Source: Liolophura sinensis
Taxonomy: Eukaryota; Mollusca; Polyplacophora; Chitonida; Chitonidae
Reading direction: 5' to 3'
Assembly: GCF_032854445.1 (NCBI RefSeq)
Contig: NC_088295.1
Coordinates: 49,091,385-49,155,384, forward strand
Length of the DNA stretch: 64,000 bases
The notes under the pieces are model-generated. The model worked only from the letters and a program-made list of their open reading frames with translations, did not search any database and was not told the origin of the DNA. The translations under genes were made by a program, and so were the position numbers. Every line of letters starts with the position of its first letter. Positions within the stretch are counted from its first letter, which is position 1. Below, piece after piece: positions 25,301 through 47,875 of the stretch.

Positions 25301-28075
25301 CAAATTAATTTAAAATTCTTGTTTCTTATGTTATAAGGTCGCAATTTTGCTTATTTACAACGTAAATTCTGGGTAAGTTATTGTTCAACAAATTTCACCA
25401 AAGATAACGGATAGGAGCACACCAAATTTAATAATAAGCGAAGTTTTGACTTAAGCCTTAGATCACCTTGTGATCCCTCGGTCATATCTAAAAAGCGCCA
25501 CGTGAGTACTGGTACGTAAGGATCAGCTGTTAAATCTGACTTGAATGACTGAGATCGAGATTGGCTAATCGTTCAGCAGAGTTATTCACACGTGATCCAC
25601 TAAGTGCATGTATTGTAGCGTGAGGTAAGAGTCCCAGCATACATGTGTCGCTCACAATACAAAAGTCATAAAGCCTTGCTGAATTTTTTGCTCTTTTTTC
25701 GCTCACAGCACCAACGTACTATTACGTGTCCACATGTAAGCCCATAACGATCGAGTGTCCACAAAAGGACTGGACAGTCCACGTTAACCGGGTGTTCGGA
25801 GGGAGGAAGTTGGACCCCACGTGCACGGCTGACCGCGCCGAGTGCTGTAAAGCGGAAATGGACAATAGGACGGAGTGCCTAATTGAGAACAAAGTGGTTG
25901 TCAATTTGCAGAGAGAGTACTGTCTGAAAACTCCTGGAGAACCGTGTCTCATCTTCGAGCACAGCGCCCATTACATAGGCTGCAAGGATAACTTAGTCAG
26001 CCAGTACACAGTGGTCGAGTTTTACTGCGCATATAGTAAGTAAACGTTTTGGAGCCTCTTGCACAAAAATTGAGTGTAAACTACCATGGCAAGACATGCT
26101 TTTAACATGTGTTGCCATGATGGTTACAATCAACTTAAGCTATGATCGCTTTGTGCGAGCGGCCTCTGCTCTCTAAGTCTTGGGGGAATATGACACAAAC
26201 TTGTGAAGATGGAAGATGAATTTTTCATGGATTGAGTGTTTTGTATATAATATCGGTATACGGCTAAACTGAGCTGGTTTGTTGGTATCAGCACTTAACA
26301 AAAAATTGAGGCTACACTTTGTTGGCCTTTCCATAAAGCCATACAGAACGGCTCATTAAGGTGTATTTCAATCTGAACCTAAAATCCTGCTTTGTGAAAT
26401 TAGTGCACAGACTTTCTGAATCACCTGTTTCCAAATGATTTGTAAGGAGTGTCGATAGATGTGCATGAAAGATTGGGGTTAAACGTCATACTTTAACAAT
26501 ATATAAGAAACAGATGCAATAAACCATACCTTATCTTAAGCCATTTGGCAAGTTTCTGACGTTTTAACTTTGGAAATTGTAATTGTGTTTGACTGTTAGA
26601 CGACATTACTAAAAACTGTTTGGCTAAGTTCTTGGTTAAATATTTCATTGTTGACTTAAAATTATGTGCAAATGGACCCACTGCACGATAATGTATGATG
26701 AAATACGACAAATTGGAATTAAAATTATGTGAAAATGGACACACTGCACGATAATGTATGATGAAATACGACAAATTGGTCTTAAAACGACATAACGACA
26801 TATTATGTTTAGTGCTATTGCTCAAAACCAAAACGGAAACGAAACTTTAATATGCCGTGGATAAGACTGGGCAGCCTAAGACATACAAACAAACGTGATG
26901 CCGTAAATTACTGTGTACATTATTTTTTCGAACAGTTCCCATACCGACCCGCAATGATACCACTGTAATCACAACACCCAGTACAACCGCCGCGCCGTCC
27001 ACCAGGAACACTCAACCCACAACCACAATTGGACGAAATACCAGCACGCCAAAACCTCGTAAGTCGCTTTCCAATACGTCAGCAGATTGCCTGTAAATAA
27101 TCTAAAACAATTAGCATAATATTTTTTATGGGGGTGGGGGAGGTGTTGTGTAAAAACACCCCTCCAAAATTGCATGGAGCTTTTAAACTACTGGAACGTT
27201 TCCTACACAAATTGCTTTTTGTATGTTTTGTAGAATTTTTTCCGCCAACTTAACTAAACGATACTTTTTTCTTCCTGTGGCACAGAAAATGCAAGATGTT
27301 AACTGAGATTTTGGTGTTGACTATTTCAGTGCCCATCGCCATTATCGCCGGGTCAGCAGGAGGCGGTGTTTTTCTCATTGTCATTATCGTCGTCATTGTG
27401 TGTTGCGTGAGGTAAGATTAGTGTCCGTGTCAAAAAAATTCACGTCGCAATAACGTTGTACTAGATGGTATTTCACAAACGATATTTTGCAATGATGCCG
27501 AAGCATACAGTAGGAAAACAAGAAAAACCTCCTCATGCAAAACCAAAAACTTGCAGACGGGAGCTTCAATGTATTGTCTAGAGAGCCCACTGCACTCAAG
27601 TCATAGCTCCTCCAGATTAAAAACTAAGGAGAGATTAAAAAGCAGACAGTTTATAGAGACAGCTGGCGTCTCAGAACGATGAAAAAATTGCAATAAGGCT
27701 TTATTTATTTTTGGGTTAATAACAATCTAATTTGTTTTTGAAATGCAATAAATGCATAAATGCATCTCGGAACGCACGGCTATGAGACATATGCGAACGC
27801 GGTGGTTAGTTAGCAGATATTTTGATTATCATAACGGTAAAGTTATATGCCGTTTTATGTTGTCGCGAGAATTTCACTCCTGGTCGTTTTTCTTTGACAG
27901 AATGCGAAAACAAAGAATTATGAAACAGGACATGACTAAAGCCCAGCTCGGTATGAACCCAGTGTCAGACATTGGCGTTAATTACATGGACGCTGAAAAG
28001 GGGACTGATCGTGATCCGGATATCATCAAAACAACTCCAAAAGTAGCTAATGGAAAGCCGTATAACTCCAGCTAA
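22346..28075 (+). CDS. Gene B: type I membrane protein with SUEL-like domain between two Thr-rich stalks
   Basis: Six exons join in frame: 22346-22433, 24725-24940, 25709-26035, 26936-27058, 27330-27411, 27901-28075 (336 codons plus stop). Introns are GT-AG, with phases 1, 1, 1, 1, 2, the same logic as gene A. Residues 1-23 are a signal peptide (GFLLCCVLAVCLLTTTSG). Residues 30-101 are Thr/Lys/Pro-rich. Residues 105-208 form a ten-cysteine SUEL-like domain (first pair C111/C118, FGGRKLDPTC, ending VVEFYC) with one NRT sequon. A second Thr-rich stalk spans 211-251 and the transmembrane helix 253-276 (VFLIVIIVVIVCC). The cytoplasmic tail is only about 58 residues and shows no similarity to gene A's tail. 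Further sequons (NGT, NTT, NDT, NTS) lie in the stalks. The first ATG opens the signal peptide; an in-frame ATG four codons later is possible. Function is unknown; surface receptor or adhesion protein is inferred. Confidence 0.83.
24161..24387 (+). repeat. SINE family I, full length, in gene B intron 1
   Basis: Complete head GACCGAGGTGGTTAGCGTGC (A-box like), GGTCGCTGTGAGGTGAAGCC (B-box region), body with ACCATAATGCTGGGCGCCG, and an A-rich CACTCAAATAAAATCAATAA tail. The rest of this 2.3-kb intron holds nothing recognisable. Confidence 0.8.
26661..26788 (+). repeat. 63-bp direct tandem duplication in gene B intron 3
   Basis: Two copies starting at 26661 and 26724 share ATTATGTGMAAATGGACMCA and ATAATGTATGATGAAATACG with few mismatches. 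Confidence 0.85.
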
Positions 28076-28822
28076 TGATCCACCTTGCCTTTGCAGATAA
28101 GAACGTTAGCTATTGGTTAGCCAAACAGGAATGCACAGGAGAATATAATATTTGTACACTGAATCGTGAAATGTGTACGCAGCATGCAATCACCATGAAA
28201 GCATCTGTGCAATATATACTGAAGCAATGTACTATGCTCTTCTTGTTCCGCTGTGGATGAGAATATTTCTATCCAGAAGCATTACCAAGTACTGCACGCC
28301 TAGGAGACAAACGTTAAGGTGCATTAATTGCATTCGTCTCGGACGTCCTCATGCCGCTAATCATGGCACTGGTTGTGTTGGATTAGAAGGCCTACATCGT
28401 CGCTGACACATCCCAAGAATCATGAGCATTCGTCATGGTCGTGAAGTATAATTAGCCTCAAGCCTATGGCGATCAACATGGTGGTGTCTTAAAAGTACGT
28501 GTGTGTTGGTTCACATTTTACCGCGCAATGAATCCAACCTTCCACGAGATGCACCCTTCAAGACGACCTATTCACCTGACAACCGATGACCAATATTCAC
28601 CTGACCTCATGCAGTCAACCTGTATTCACCTGATCACCGGCACCTCGTCCATATTAAAAGTCCGATAAGTAGTCATGGTTCCAATGATTGACAACCGGTA
28701 CTGTTATCTGATTGGCATGCTGCATGGTTGACAACGACTGGTTGCTGAGACGTGAAATCACCAAACCTACCACAAATACTACCTCCTTCTCAAACCCATC
28801 CCTTATCTCCCGAAGGGTTCAA

Positions 28823-28828
28823 AATAAA
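28823..28828 (+). terminator. Candidate polyadenylation signal of gene B
   Basis: AATAAA about 750 bases after the stop codon of gene B. Usage is not shown by the sequence alone. Confidence 0.35.
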
Positions 28829-29155
28829 TACGTATCCATGTAAGGAATGACTCCCGATGAAGTTTATTTGAATGATAGCCTCACATATACATGTATATAC
28901 AGCCTCTGTCATATGTACGATTCTTATCTTATTGTAGCACTTAAGAATGGGTGTAATCCTCGTGTGCTCTCTGTGAAAGTGTTCTTCCGATACAGATGAT
29001 TGAGACATTTACCAGAAAAGAGGTGCATGAGGTGTCCTAAATGATAATGTGGTGTCGGCTTTCAAATTTTCATCAATAATTTTAACTTTGAAAAACAAAT
29101 TTGCATTCTACATAGTTTAATTTTTTTTTACCATGGGGTGTGCTACATGACTCAT

Positions 29156-29512
29156 TCAAATTCGTTGAAATCCCCTATTTTTCATAACACTGGTTAAGAG
29201 GAGTACTCCTGGGTAGACAAAAATATCAGAACACTTGTAAATTACGTGTGTGTTCAGACGCCGCACTTTGTCTCGTTCCATGCACATTTGTTGGTGAGAT
29301 ATTAATGGTACAAAAGTGTACTCCGTATCAGTATACGGACTTCTGTGTGAAGCTCTGTGGTACATCTGAGTACCATACACGTTTGTCCTGCTCTCGGGCT
29401 CGATGAAAGAATTCACGTCTTGTCTGGTGACAAGATATGAATTAGTTTCAATAGAACCACCTCTCCTTGCACTCTCCGTTGAGCCGTCCACTAACAACTG
29501 TATCATTCCCAA
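29156..29512 (-). CDS. Orphan 118-codon open frame, possibly a 3' exon
   Basis: The frame begins after a possible acceptor (minus strand GGGAATGATACAG). It has a mixed, non-repetitive composition (charged, with several Tyr, and a QMYHRASHRSPYTDTEYTFV stretch) resembling a cytoplasmic tail more than random sequence. No domain, start context or upstream exon was found. It may equally be chance. It lies between gene B and the SINE cluster. Confidence 0.2.
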   Translation of the reverse strand: MGMIQLLVDGSTESARRGGSIETNSYLVTRQDVNSFIEPESRTNVYGTQMYHRASHRSPYTDTEYTFVPLISHQQMCMERDKVRRLNTHVIYKCSDIFVYPGVLLLTSVMKNRGFQRI

Positions 29513-29917
29513 GGTGCAGGCTTTTAGTATTTATAGGTGCTCCGCCCTGAGCACATATATGAAAAAAGATTCATTTTGGGGTTCCATGTTACTTAACACT
29601 CATGTAAACACATTTTTCAGTATGTCATTTGTATCCATTACATTTCAATGTTGTGATATTTTCTACACTATTAAATAAATATATTTTTATATCTGATGTT
29701 TCCTTTATACCTACTGTTGGTTTTTTTTTTACATTTTCTTTGAACCATTTCTACCGTCACCGTATGAGTTTTAAGTTGTAGAACCGGTTATAGATAGCTA
29801 GCAAACAAAAATTATTTGACAAACTCTGTTCAGAAACAAATTACTGTATTCGTCATGGATAATATTTCAATGGACTGTAATACAAACAAGCATTGACAAG
29901 TATAAGGCACATTTACG

Positions 29918-30050
29918 GCGACAGCAACCTGCGGATGATCGTGTGTTTCCCCTGGGCTCTGTTCGCTTTCCTCCTTTCATAATGCTGGCCACCGTCGTAT
30001 AAGTGAAATATTTTTGACTACGGCGTAAGGTGACCAATCAAATCAATCAC
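29918..30050 (+). repeat. SINE family I, 3' half
   Basis: CAGCAACCTGCGGATGATCG, CATAATGCTGGCCACCGTCG, TAAGTGAAATATTTTTGACT and a tail of CAATCAAATCAATCA. The tRNA-like head is absent. Confidence 0.8.
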
Positions 30051-30145
30051 TTGATAAATAACTAAATAAATTTATGGCCTCATTATCCAGCCGATGAAGG
30101 TCAGCCGATGGACACTGTTAAAGTTATTATAGTATTTGGTAATAT

Positions 30146-30402
30146 TTTATTTATTGATTGATTTGTTGGATTCTTGGTATTTTAAGCCCTATACGCTCAA
30201 GAATATTTCACTTACACGACGGCGACCAGCATTATGGTATGAGGACACCAGGTAGAGCGCGGGGGAACTTCCGCAGGCTGCTGTAGGACCTTGCCACGCA
30301 CGACCGGAGAGGAAGCCAGCATGAGTTGGGATTGAACTCACGGCGCCAGGTATTGGTAGGAGACTCCTGGGTCATTGCGCCGCGCTGGCGTGCTAACCTC
30401 CA
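30146..30402 (-). repeat. SINE family I, full length
   Basis: Reverse-strand copy ending with the tRNA-like head on the right (plus strand ATTGCGCCGCGCTGGCGTGC, then TAACCTCC). It contains CTCAAGAATATTTCACTTAC and GGAGAGGAAGCCAGCATGAG. Together with the plus copy at 29918-30050 it forms an inverted pair about 100 bp apart. Confidence 0.85.
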
Positions 30403-30459
30403 ATTTGGTACTAAGTGTACAGTTTCATTTACTTATGTACATAGTTGCTTAGGGATTTA

Positions 30460-30565
30460 CGCAGTATTGAAGAATATTTCACTTATTCGATGGACGGCAG
30501 TGAGGTTTATTGGATGAGGGAACTTCACGGAGTATGGACCCGGTTCTTCGCTGGGCCAGATACCT
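30460..30565 (-). repeat. SINE family I fragment, diverged
   Basis: Shows GAAGAATATTTCACTTATTC and a following GACGGCAG...GAGGTTTATTGGATGAGGG pattern, matching the minus-strand family I body only loosely. Confidence 0.55.
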
Positions 30566-31009
30566 GGACAACCCAGGACAACACCCCTTCAGACGAAACT
30601 GAATGTTTTTATGCTTCACAGTAACGAATATAAACGATTAACGTCGATGCCACTCTCGCGACTCATTCTGCAAAACTACATCTAGTGTATGAAGCATGGA
30701 AGGCAATCTGTAGAACAAGTCTAAAAGCCTTTCAAACTTCATACGACTCATTTGTACTCGACAGCCTGCTCAAGTCGTCCTTAGGCAACCACCCTCTAAA
30801 CCTGGGCATACACGAGAGCTTAAGACGCGACAAACTTAAGGCTACTAAACTGTTGCGTGGATCGTAAACGCTCATGAATGCCAAATAACGACTTACCCTC
30901 AGCTGTGCTCAATTTTAAGTCGTATGTGCATCAGTGATTGGGGTCAAATCCGAACGGCCAGCTGAGTGGAGTTGAGTTGCACGCTAAGCCCTCGAGCATG
31001 CTGAACGTT

Positions 31010-32100
31010 AGTTTCACGGCCGTTCCTCACACAGATTTAATTGATGGAATTTCATCAATCATTGTATCGATGTTTAGTAAAATTGGTCACCGCTGCATTA
31101 ACGTCAAAGACAACAGAGCCTTTTTCAGTTCAACTACATAAATGGGTTACCATTCATGGGATGTTTCGTTGTTCATCGAGTAGATCGAGTTGCTCGAGTT
31201 TCTCATTAATAACATTTACATCAAATTCGGGGAAGCCACACATCAACAGTGTGTAGGTATTCCGATCAGTACCAACTATACCCCTCTTTTGGCATACCTA
31301 TTCCTGTTCTCGTATGAATACGACTATATGCAGAAACTTTTAAAGAGTAATCCTCACGAATCCTTAGATCTTTCTCTATTCACTAAACTCTAGATTGATG
31401 ATTTGTTAGCTTTAAACAATCCATATAAAGCAAAGGCTGAGAAAGATATATACCGCACTTTGCTCTTTGCTGGATTTAAAGGAAACAACAGACTCTTCAC
31501 ATGGTACATTTTATCTGGACCTATATTTGTACAAAGACCAAACGGTTTCTTCTCTTGCAGATTGTACGTCAAGAGGGATAGTTTCAAGTTTGACATTGTA
31601 AATTATCCTTATTTGGACAGCACTATACATGGCGTGTACATATCTCGCCTAGTAGCATTTGTTTGATCTAGGGTGTAATGTGACGATTTCAATCAACGTC
31701 ACACGTTATTAATGCAAAAACTCGTATGGCACGGTTATTCCATCAAACGCAAAAGGCTGTGAAAGTTATTTACCCACTTTCGCTGGATTTAAAGGAACCT
31801 CCGATCTTTGTCTATTCACTAAACTGTAGATTGATGATCTGTTAGCTTTAAACAATCCACATAAAGCAAAGGCTGAGAAAGATATATACCCCACTTTGGT
31901 CTTTGCTGGATTTAAAGGAAACCACAGACTGTCCAGATGGTACATTTTATTTGGGCCTATATTTTTACAAAGATCAAACGGTTTCCTCCCTCGCAGACTT
32001 GACGACAAGAGGAATAGTTTTAATTTTGACATTGACCTATCTCGCCTTGTCGCATTTGTTAGATCCTGCGTGTGATATGACGATTTCAGTCAACGCCACA
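31010..32100 (+). pseudogene. Decayed reverse transcriptase (Penelope-like type), with internal duplication
   Basis: Fragments in shifting frames read like the RT of Penelope-like retroelements. MLEFLINNIYIKFGEATHQQ leads to a GIPISTNYTPLLAYLFLFSYE-type motif (31190-31330). The IDDLLALNNP motif (catalytic [YF]xDD) follows at 31394, then a DSFKFDIVNYPYLDS-like motif and GVYISRLVAFV. About 150 bp later (31795-32040) the stretch from the IDD motif onward is repeated. In both copies the codon that should be Tyr is TAG (31391-31393 and 31827-31829), so the element is dead. Frameshifts are many. Family assignment rests on motif memory, not on a search. Confidence 0.6.
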
Positions 32101-33470
32101 AGATGCATGATTCCGTCCTATTTTCGTACTTTCTTATTTCTTTGGTCATTTGTATTATATTTGTGTCGTTTTCTCGAATTGGCTTTGCGAATATTGACCT
32201 GGAATTGATTGACCAGCTTCGATTGACGGCTGGTATATATGGATGTCTGTTTCGGCGCATAGATTCACTCAAGGGTTTCTTGAGTTTTACGATGAGTATA
32301 ATTCTCTTGTAAGTAAATATGGGCAGAACGTTCCCAATCTGTGGCACTTTGCTTCATGATTGTGTCTAATTCCTCTTAACCCGGGGCTAGAGGCTGTCTA
32401 CTCATCGTGATGAATTAGATACTGATTTCACTCAGTCGCCAAACACATACGTTGCGTCTTTCTTACATCATTGAAAACTGTTGACTGCTTCTCTTTGTAT
32501 CATTCCGTCCTATTTTCGTACTTGATATACTTTCTTAGTTCTTTTGTTGTTTTTGTTAAACGTCGTTTTGGGAAGTGGCCTTGCTATAATTGACCCGGAA
32601 CGTCCTCATTGGTGCGCGAATTTCTGTTTCATAGACGCATAGATCAAGACGTTTGATAAATATGGGTCTTGGCTCGATTCGCGCGTTTTGTCAAAAGTTT
32701 CCGAAATGGTAGGCCTTTGTTTTGCGTGACGTTTAAAGTTCTGACTTTAATCATACAGTGGATTCGAGGAATGGACCCTCAGGTATCGCAATACCGAGAC
32801 AGAGGTGTGGCATGATCACTGATGTGGATGGCAGAATGTAGTCACATTCAACTGTTCGTGTATCCACATGAAATGCAGCATAACGCCTGCTGTCTTCGTT
32901 TGTGAGACTTGAACACAAAGGCTAGAACTGCATTTTTTAATTGCGTATATAGATTTTATTGAAAGTTGGATCTCTTCATAACATTGCACGACGTCACATC
33001 TGCGTCCCTGTAGGGCGGCTTGTCTTTCAAAACAATGTTCATAAACATCATTAAACAAAATATCAAGCATATCGTTCAATGCCAATCTGATGTGCTTCTT
33101 TTGTTATCAACAGACACATTGTAATTTTATCGGTGCGGTATCAAATGTTTTTACGGGGAAAAGCAGCTTGTAAAATTTGTGAATGGTAAATTTGATTTGA
33201 TTTGATTCCGATTATGGTTGAGCGGCAATTCATGAATTTTTCACTTATTCGACGACGGTCTGAGGAAACCGGAGTGCTCGGATTAAACCACCCACATTTG
33301 GCAAGTTACTGACGAATTTTCCAGGTTTTACCTGCATGTCACGTCAGTGGAGGCCAGTGGGCTTTCAATGAAAGCTAGACGGCGCAAACCGTAAAAAACA
33401 TCAATGGCCCTGACATAAACAGTTACAATAAAATCCTCACTCAGGACCCTGCGTGTTCCCCTAAAAATAC
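32101..33470. other. Intergenic, mostly unrecognised
   Basis: No supported gene. The stretch to about 32640 repeats phrases such as ATTCCGTCCTATTTTCGTAC at 32109 and 32503, which may be further remnants of the retroelement. A scrap of SINE I (minus) lies at about 33232-33300. Confidence 0.4.
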
Positions 33471-33471
33471 A

Positions 33472-33571
<100 letters not shown>

Positions 33572-34171
33572 TTCAAAAGACTAAGGAAACAAGGTTTACT
33601 TTAATGGCGGCACCATCCACAGAAATACATGTAGGCCTACCTGCGCCTGCAAGCCTCTTTTCAAGGGAGATAAGTGTTAGACTGGTAAGTAACCATGGGG
33701 AATTCATACCACCAGATCTGAAGTCGCTCCTCCTTTTCCCAAAAGCATTCATTGTACACCTTACCAGAATTTTGTTACAAGGCGGCAATTTCAAAAGCTT
33801 GCTCTACGCCATCATAGACAGTACATGTTTTCAGTGTAAAAATGATCTGGAAGTTTTAAGCTAAGAATTTTTGGGCAACCTGAATTATACATTGTACGTT
33901 GTCGGCATATCCTCACGATCAGCATTACATCATACACTAGAACAACAGTAAACAGTTGTGAGTTTTCATGCTGCCATGAGAAAAGCACTTTTTGTTTTAA
34001 CCCACATGCCAGGGACTCCGGTATTCGAATGGTGGAACCTTGGACACTGACATTTGCAAATGTGACTGCAGATATCCGTTTGGCGGGACACATGTGACGA
34101 CAGTAAGTAAACGTTGATTACATTTTATTTTGGCCATTTTAAGAATGCTTTTACTATGAATCCTGGAAACA

Positions 34172-34470
34172 AGTTACCCCTTCAGTGGCCTAGTGATTAA
34201 AAGAAAATAGTACTAGCTGTTTCCTTGCTGGGCGCTCAGCACTGAGAGGTTAGAGCAAGCAAACAGGATTGGTTGATCTGGAGTCAGTATAATTTGACTG
34301 GGTGGGGTGTCATATCTGGCGGCTGCACTTTGGCGACATGGACTCACTGTGCTACATGTATGTCGACGTGCAGCAGGCTCATAGAGGTAGGCCTGCAGGC
34401 GTACAGCCAATGACATCTCGATCGTCGATATATGACTTAAAAAATGTTAAGTGCGTCGTGAAATCATAAG
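34172..34470 (+). repeat. SINE family II, upstream of PRMT3
   Basis: Head CCTTCAGTGGCCTAGTGATT, centre TTGACTGGGTGGGGTGTCAT and tail TATGACTTAAAAAATGTTAA then GTGCGTCGTGAAATC. It ends about 160 bp before the PRMT3 start codon. Confidence 0.75.
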
Positions 34471-34592
34471 GATACATACACACCATTATTGATTGTTGAT
34501 ACATGTATATTATTATTTCCCACCCAGTTAAAATATAGCAGAATAAGCAATCTGTTTTGGATATGACAACTGTCAACTCGCGCGACCTTGTC

Positions 34593-34602
34593 CTTCCGGA
34601 AG
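34593..34602 (+). promoter_or_regulatory. ETS-like site in the presumed PRMT3 promoter
   Basis: CTTCCGGAAG lies 31 bases before the PRMT3 start codon, in a locally more GC-rich stretch. Palindromic ETS (GABP-type) sites are common in TATA-less housekeeping promoters. Position and motif are seen; function is inferred. Confidence 0.45.
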
Positions 34603-34632
34603 ACATCTTCGACCTTGACCGCATATAACAAT

Positions 34633-46950
<12,318 letters not shown>

Positions 46951-47605
46951 CAACTCCAAAGACAGCATGTCTGCAGAATTTTTTGTTTTTTTTTCATGAC
47001 AGCAGTGAGGTTTCAGGGGTAGTGGAAACTTGGAGAAGCAAAGAGGAACCTGCCTTTCACCATGTGCCTGACAAACCTCTTAGTTTGGAACATTCACGCT
47101 CAACCCAGCTGTAGTACTTGATTCAACCACATGAAAATGGTGAGGAGATATGGAAACGAATGGTCATTCTGTTTATTGCACCTTTCCTGATCGATTTATA
47201 TTCCATTTCTTTAAACGACTACGTCCTGGCTGTTCAGTGACTAATTTGATGCCTCCGACGGATTTTCATCACTGTGTGTAATATTTCTAGCATGACTGCT
47301 GTCGGCCATCTTGGATTTCCTAGCCATCACACCTTTATAAAGATGTTACAACATACTCAATATGGCAACTTGTCTCAACATTAAGCGGGTGACCTATAAG
47401 CTATTGAGCTTGCTGAAATTTGATATCAATGGCTGATACAATTAGGCTGTGATACCCATCATTAAAGACATATATCAAAACAATTAACACCCTATTGAGT
47501 TGAAATGGCAAGTGTATTTGTTACAAGAAAATATAAGTTTACAATATCCTCTGGAATGGGTGAAGAAGTACATGTATTGGACCACTGTTTAAATATCACA
47601 ATAAA
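46951..47605 (+). terminator. PRMT3 3' untranslated region with AATAAA at 47600-47605
   Basis: Non-coding after the TGA at 46948-46950. The AATAAA at 47600-47605 is the best downstream polyadenylation hexamer. It is only about 270 bases from the likely end of the opposing Slp transcript. Confidence 0.5.
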
Positions 47606-47875
47606 ATTAGAGGATGTGTAAGGACCCAACCAAGTGAAAAATTGTCACAATAAAATTCATACAAGGGTATTATTAACAGACAACTTATTTCATATACCCA
47701 ATTAAGAACACTGAAATAAAACATTTCTTTGCATAGGATTTGAATAGGAAAATACAGCATGTACTTCTTTTCTTCAAGCATATTTTTCCAAATGGATACA
47801 CTTCTATGTCATTTTGGATGATCTTTTCATGAACTCAAAAAAGTATATCTCATAGCTTGATGAACTACAAATTCA

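Noticed and set aside
30685-30867. 60-codon plus-strand frame just before the RT pseudogene
   Set aside because: It could be an upstream part of the retroelement, but no motif could be matched.
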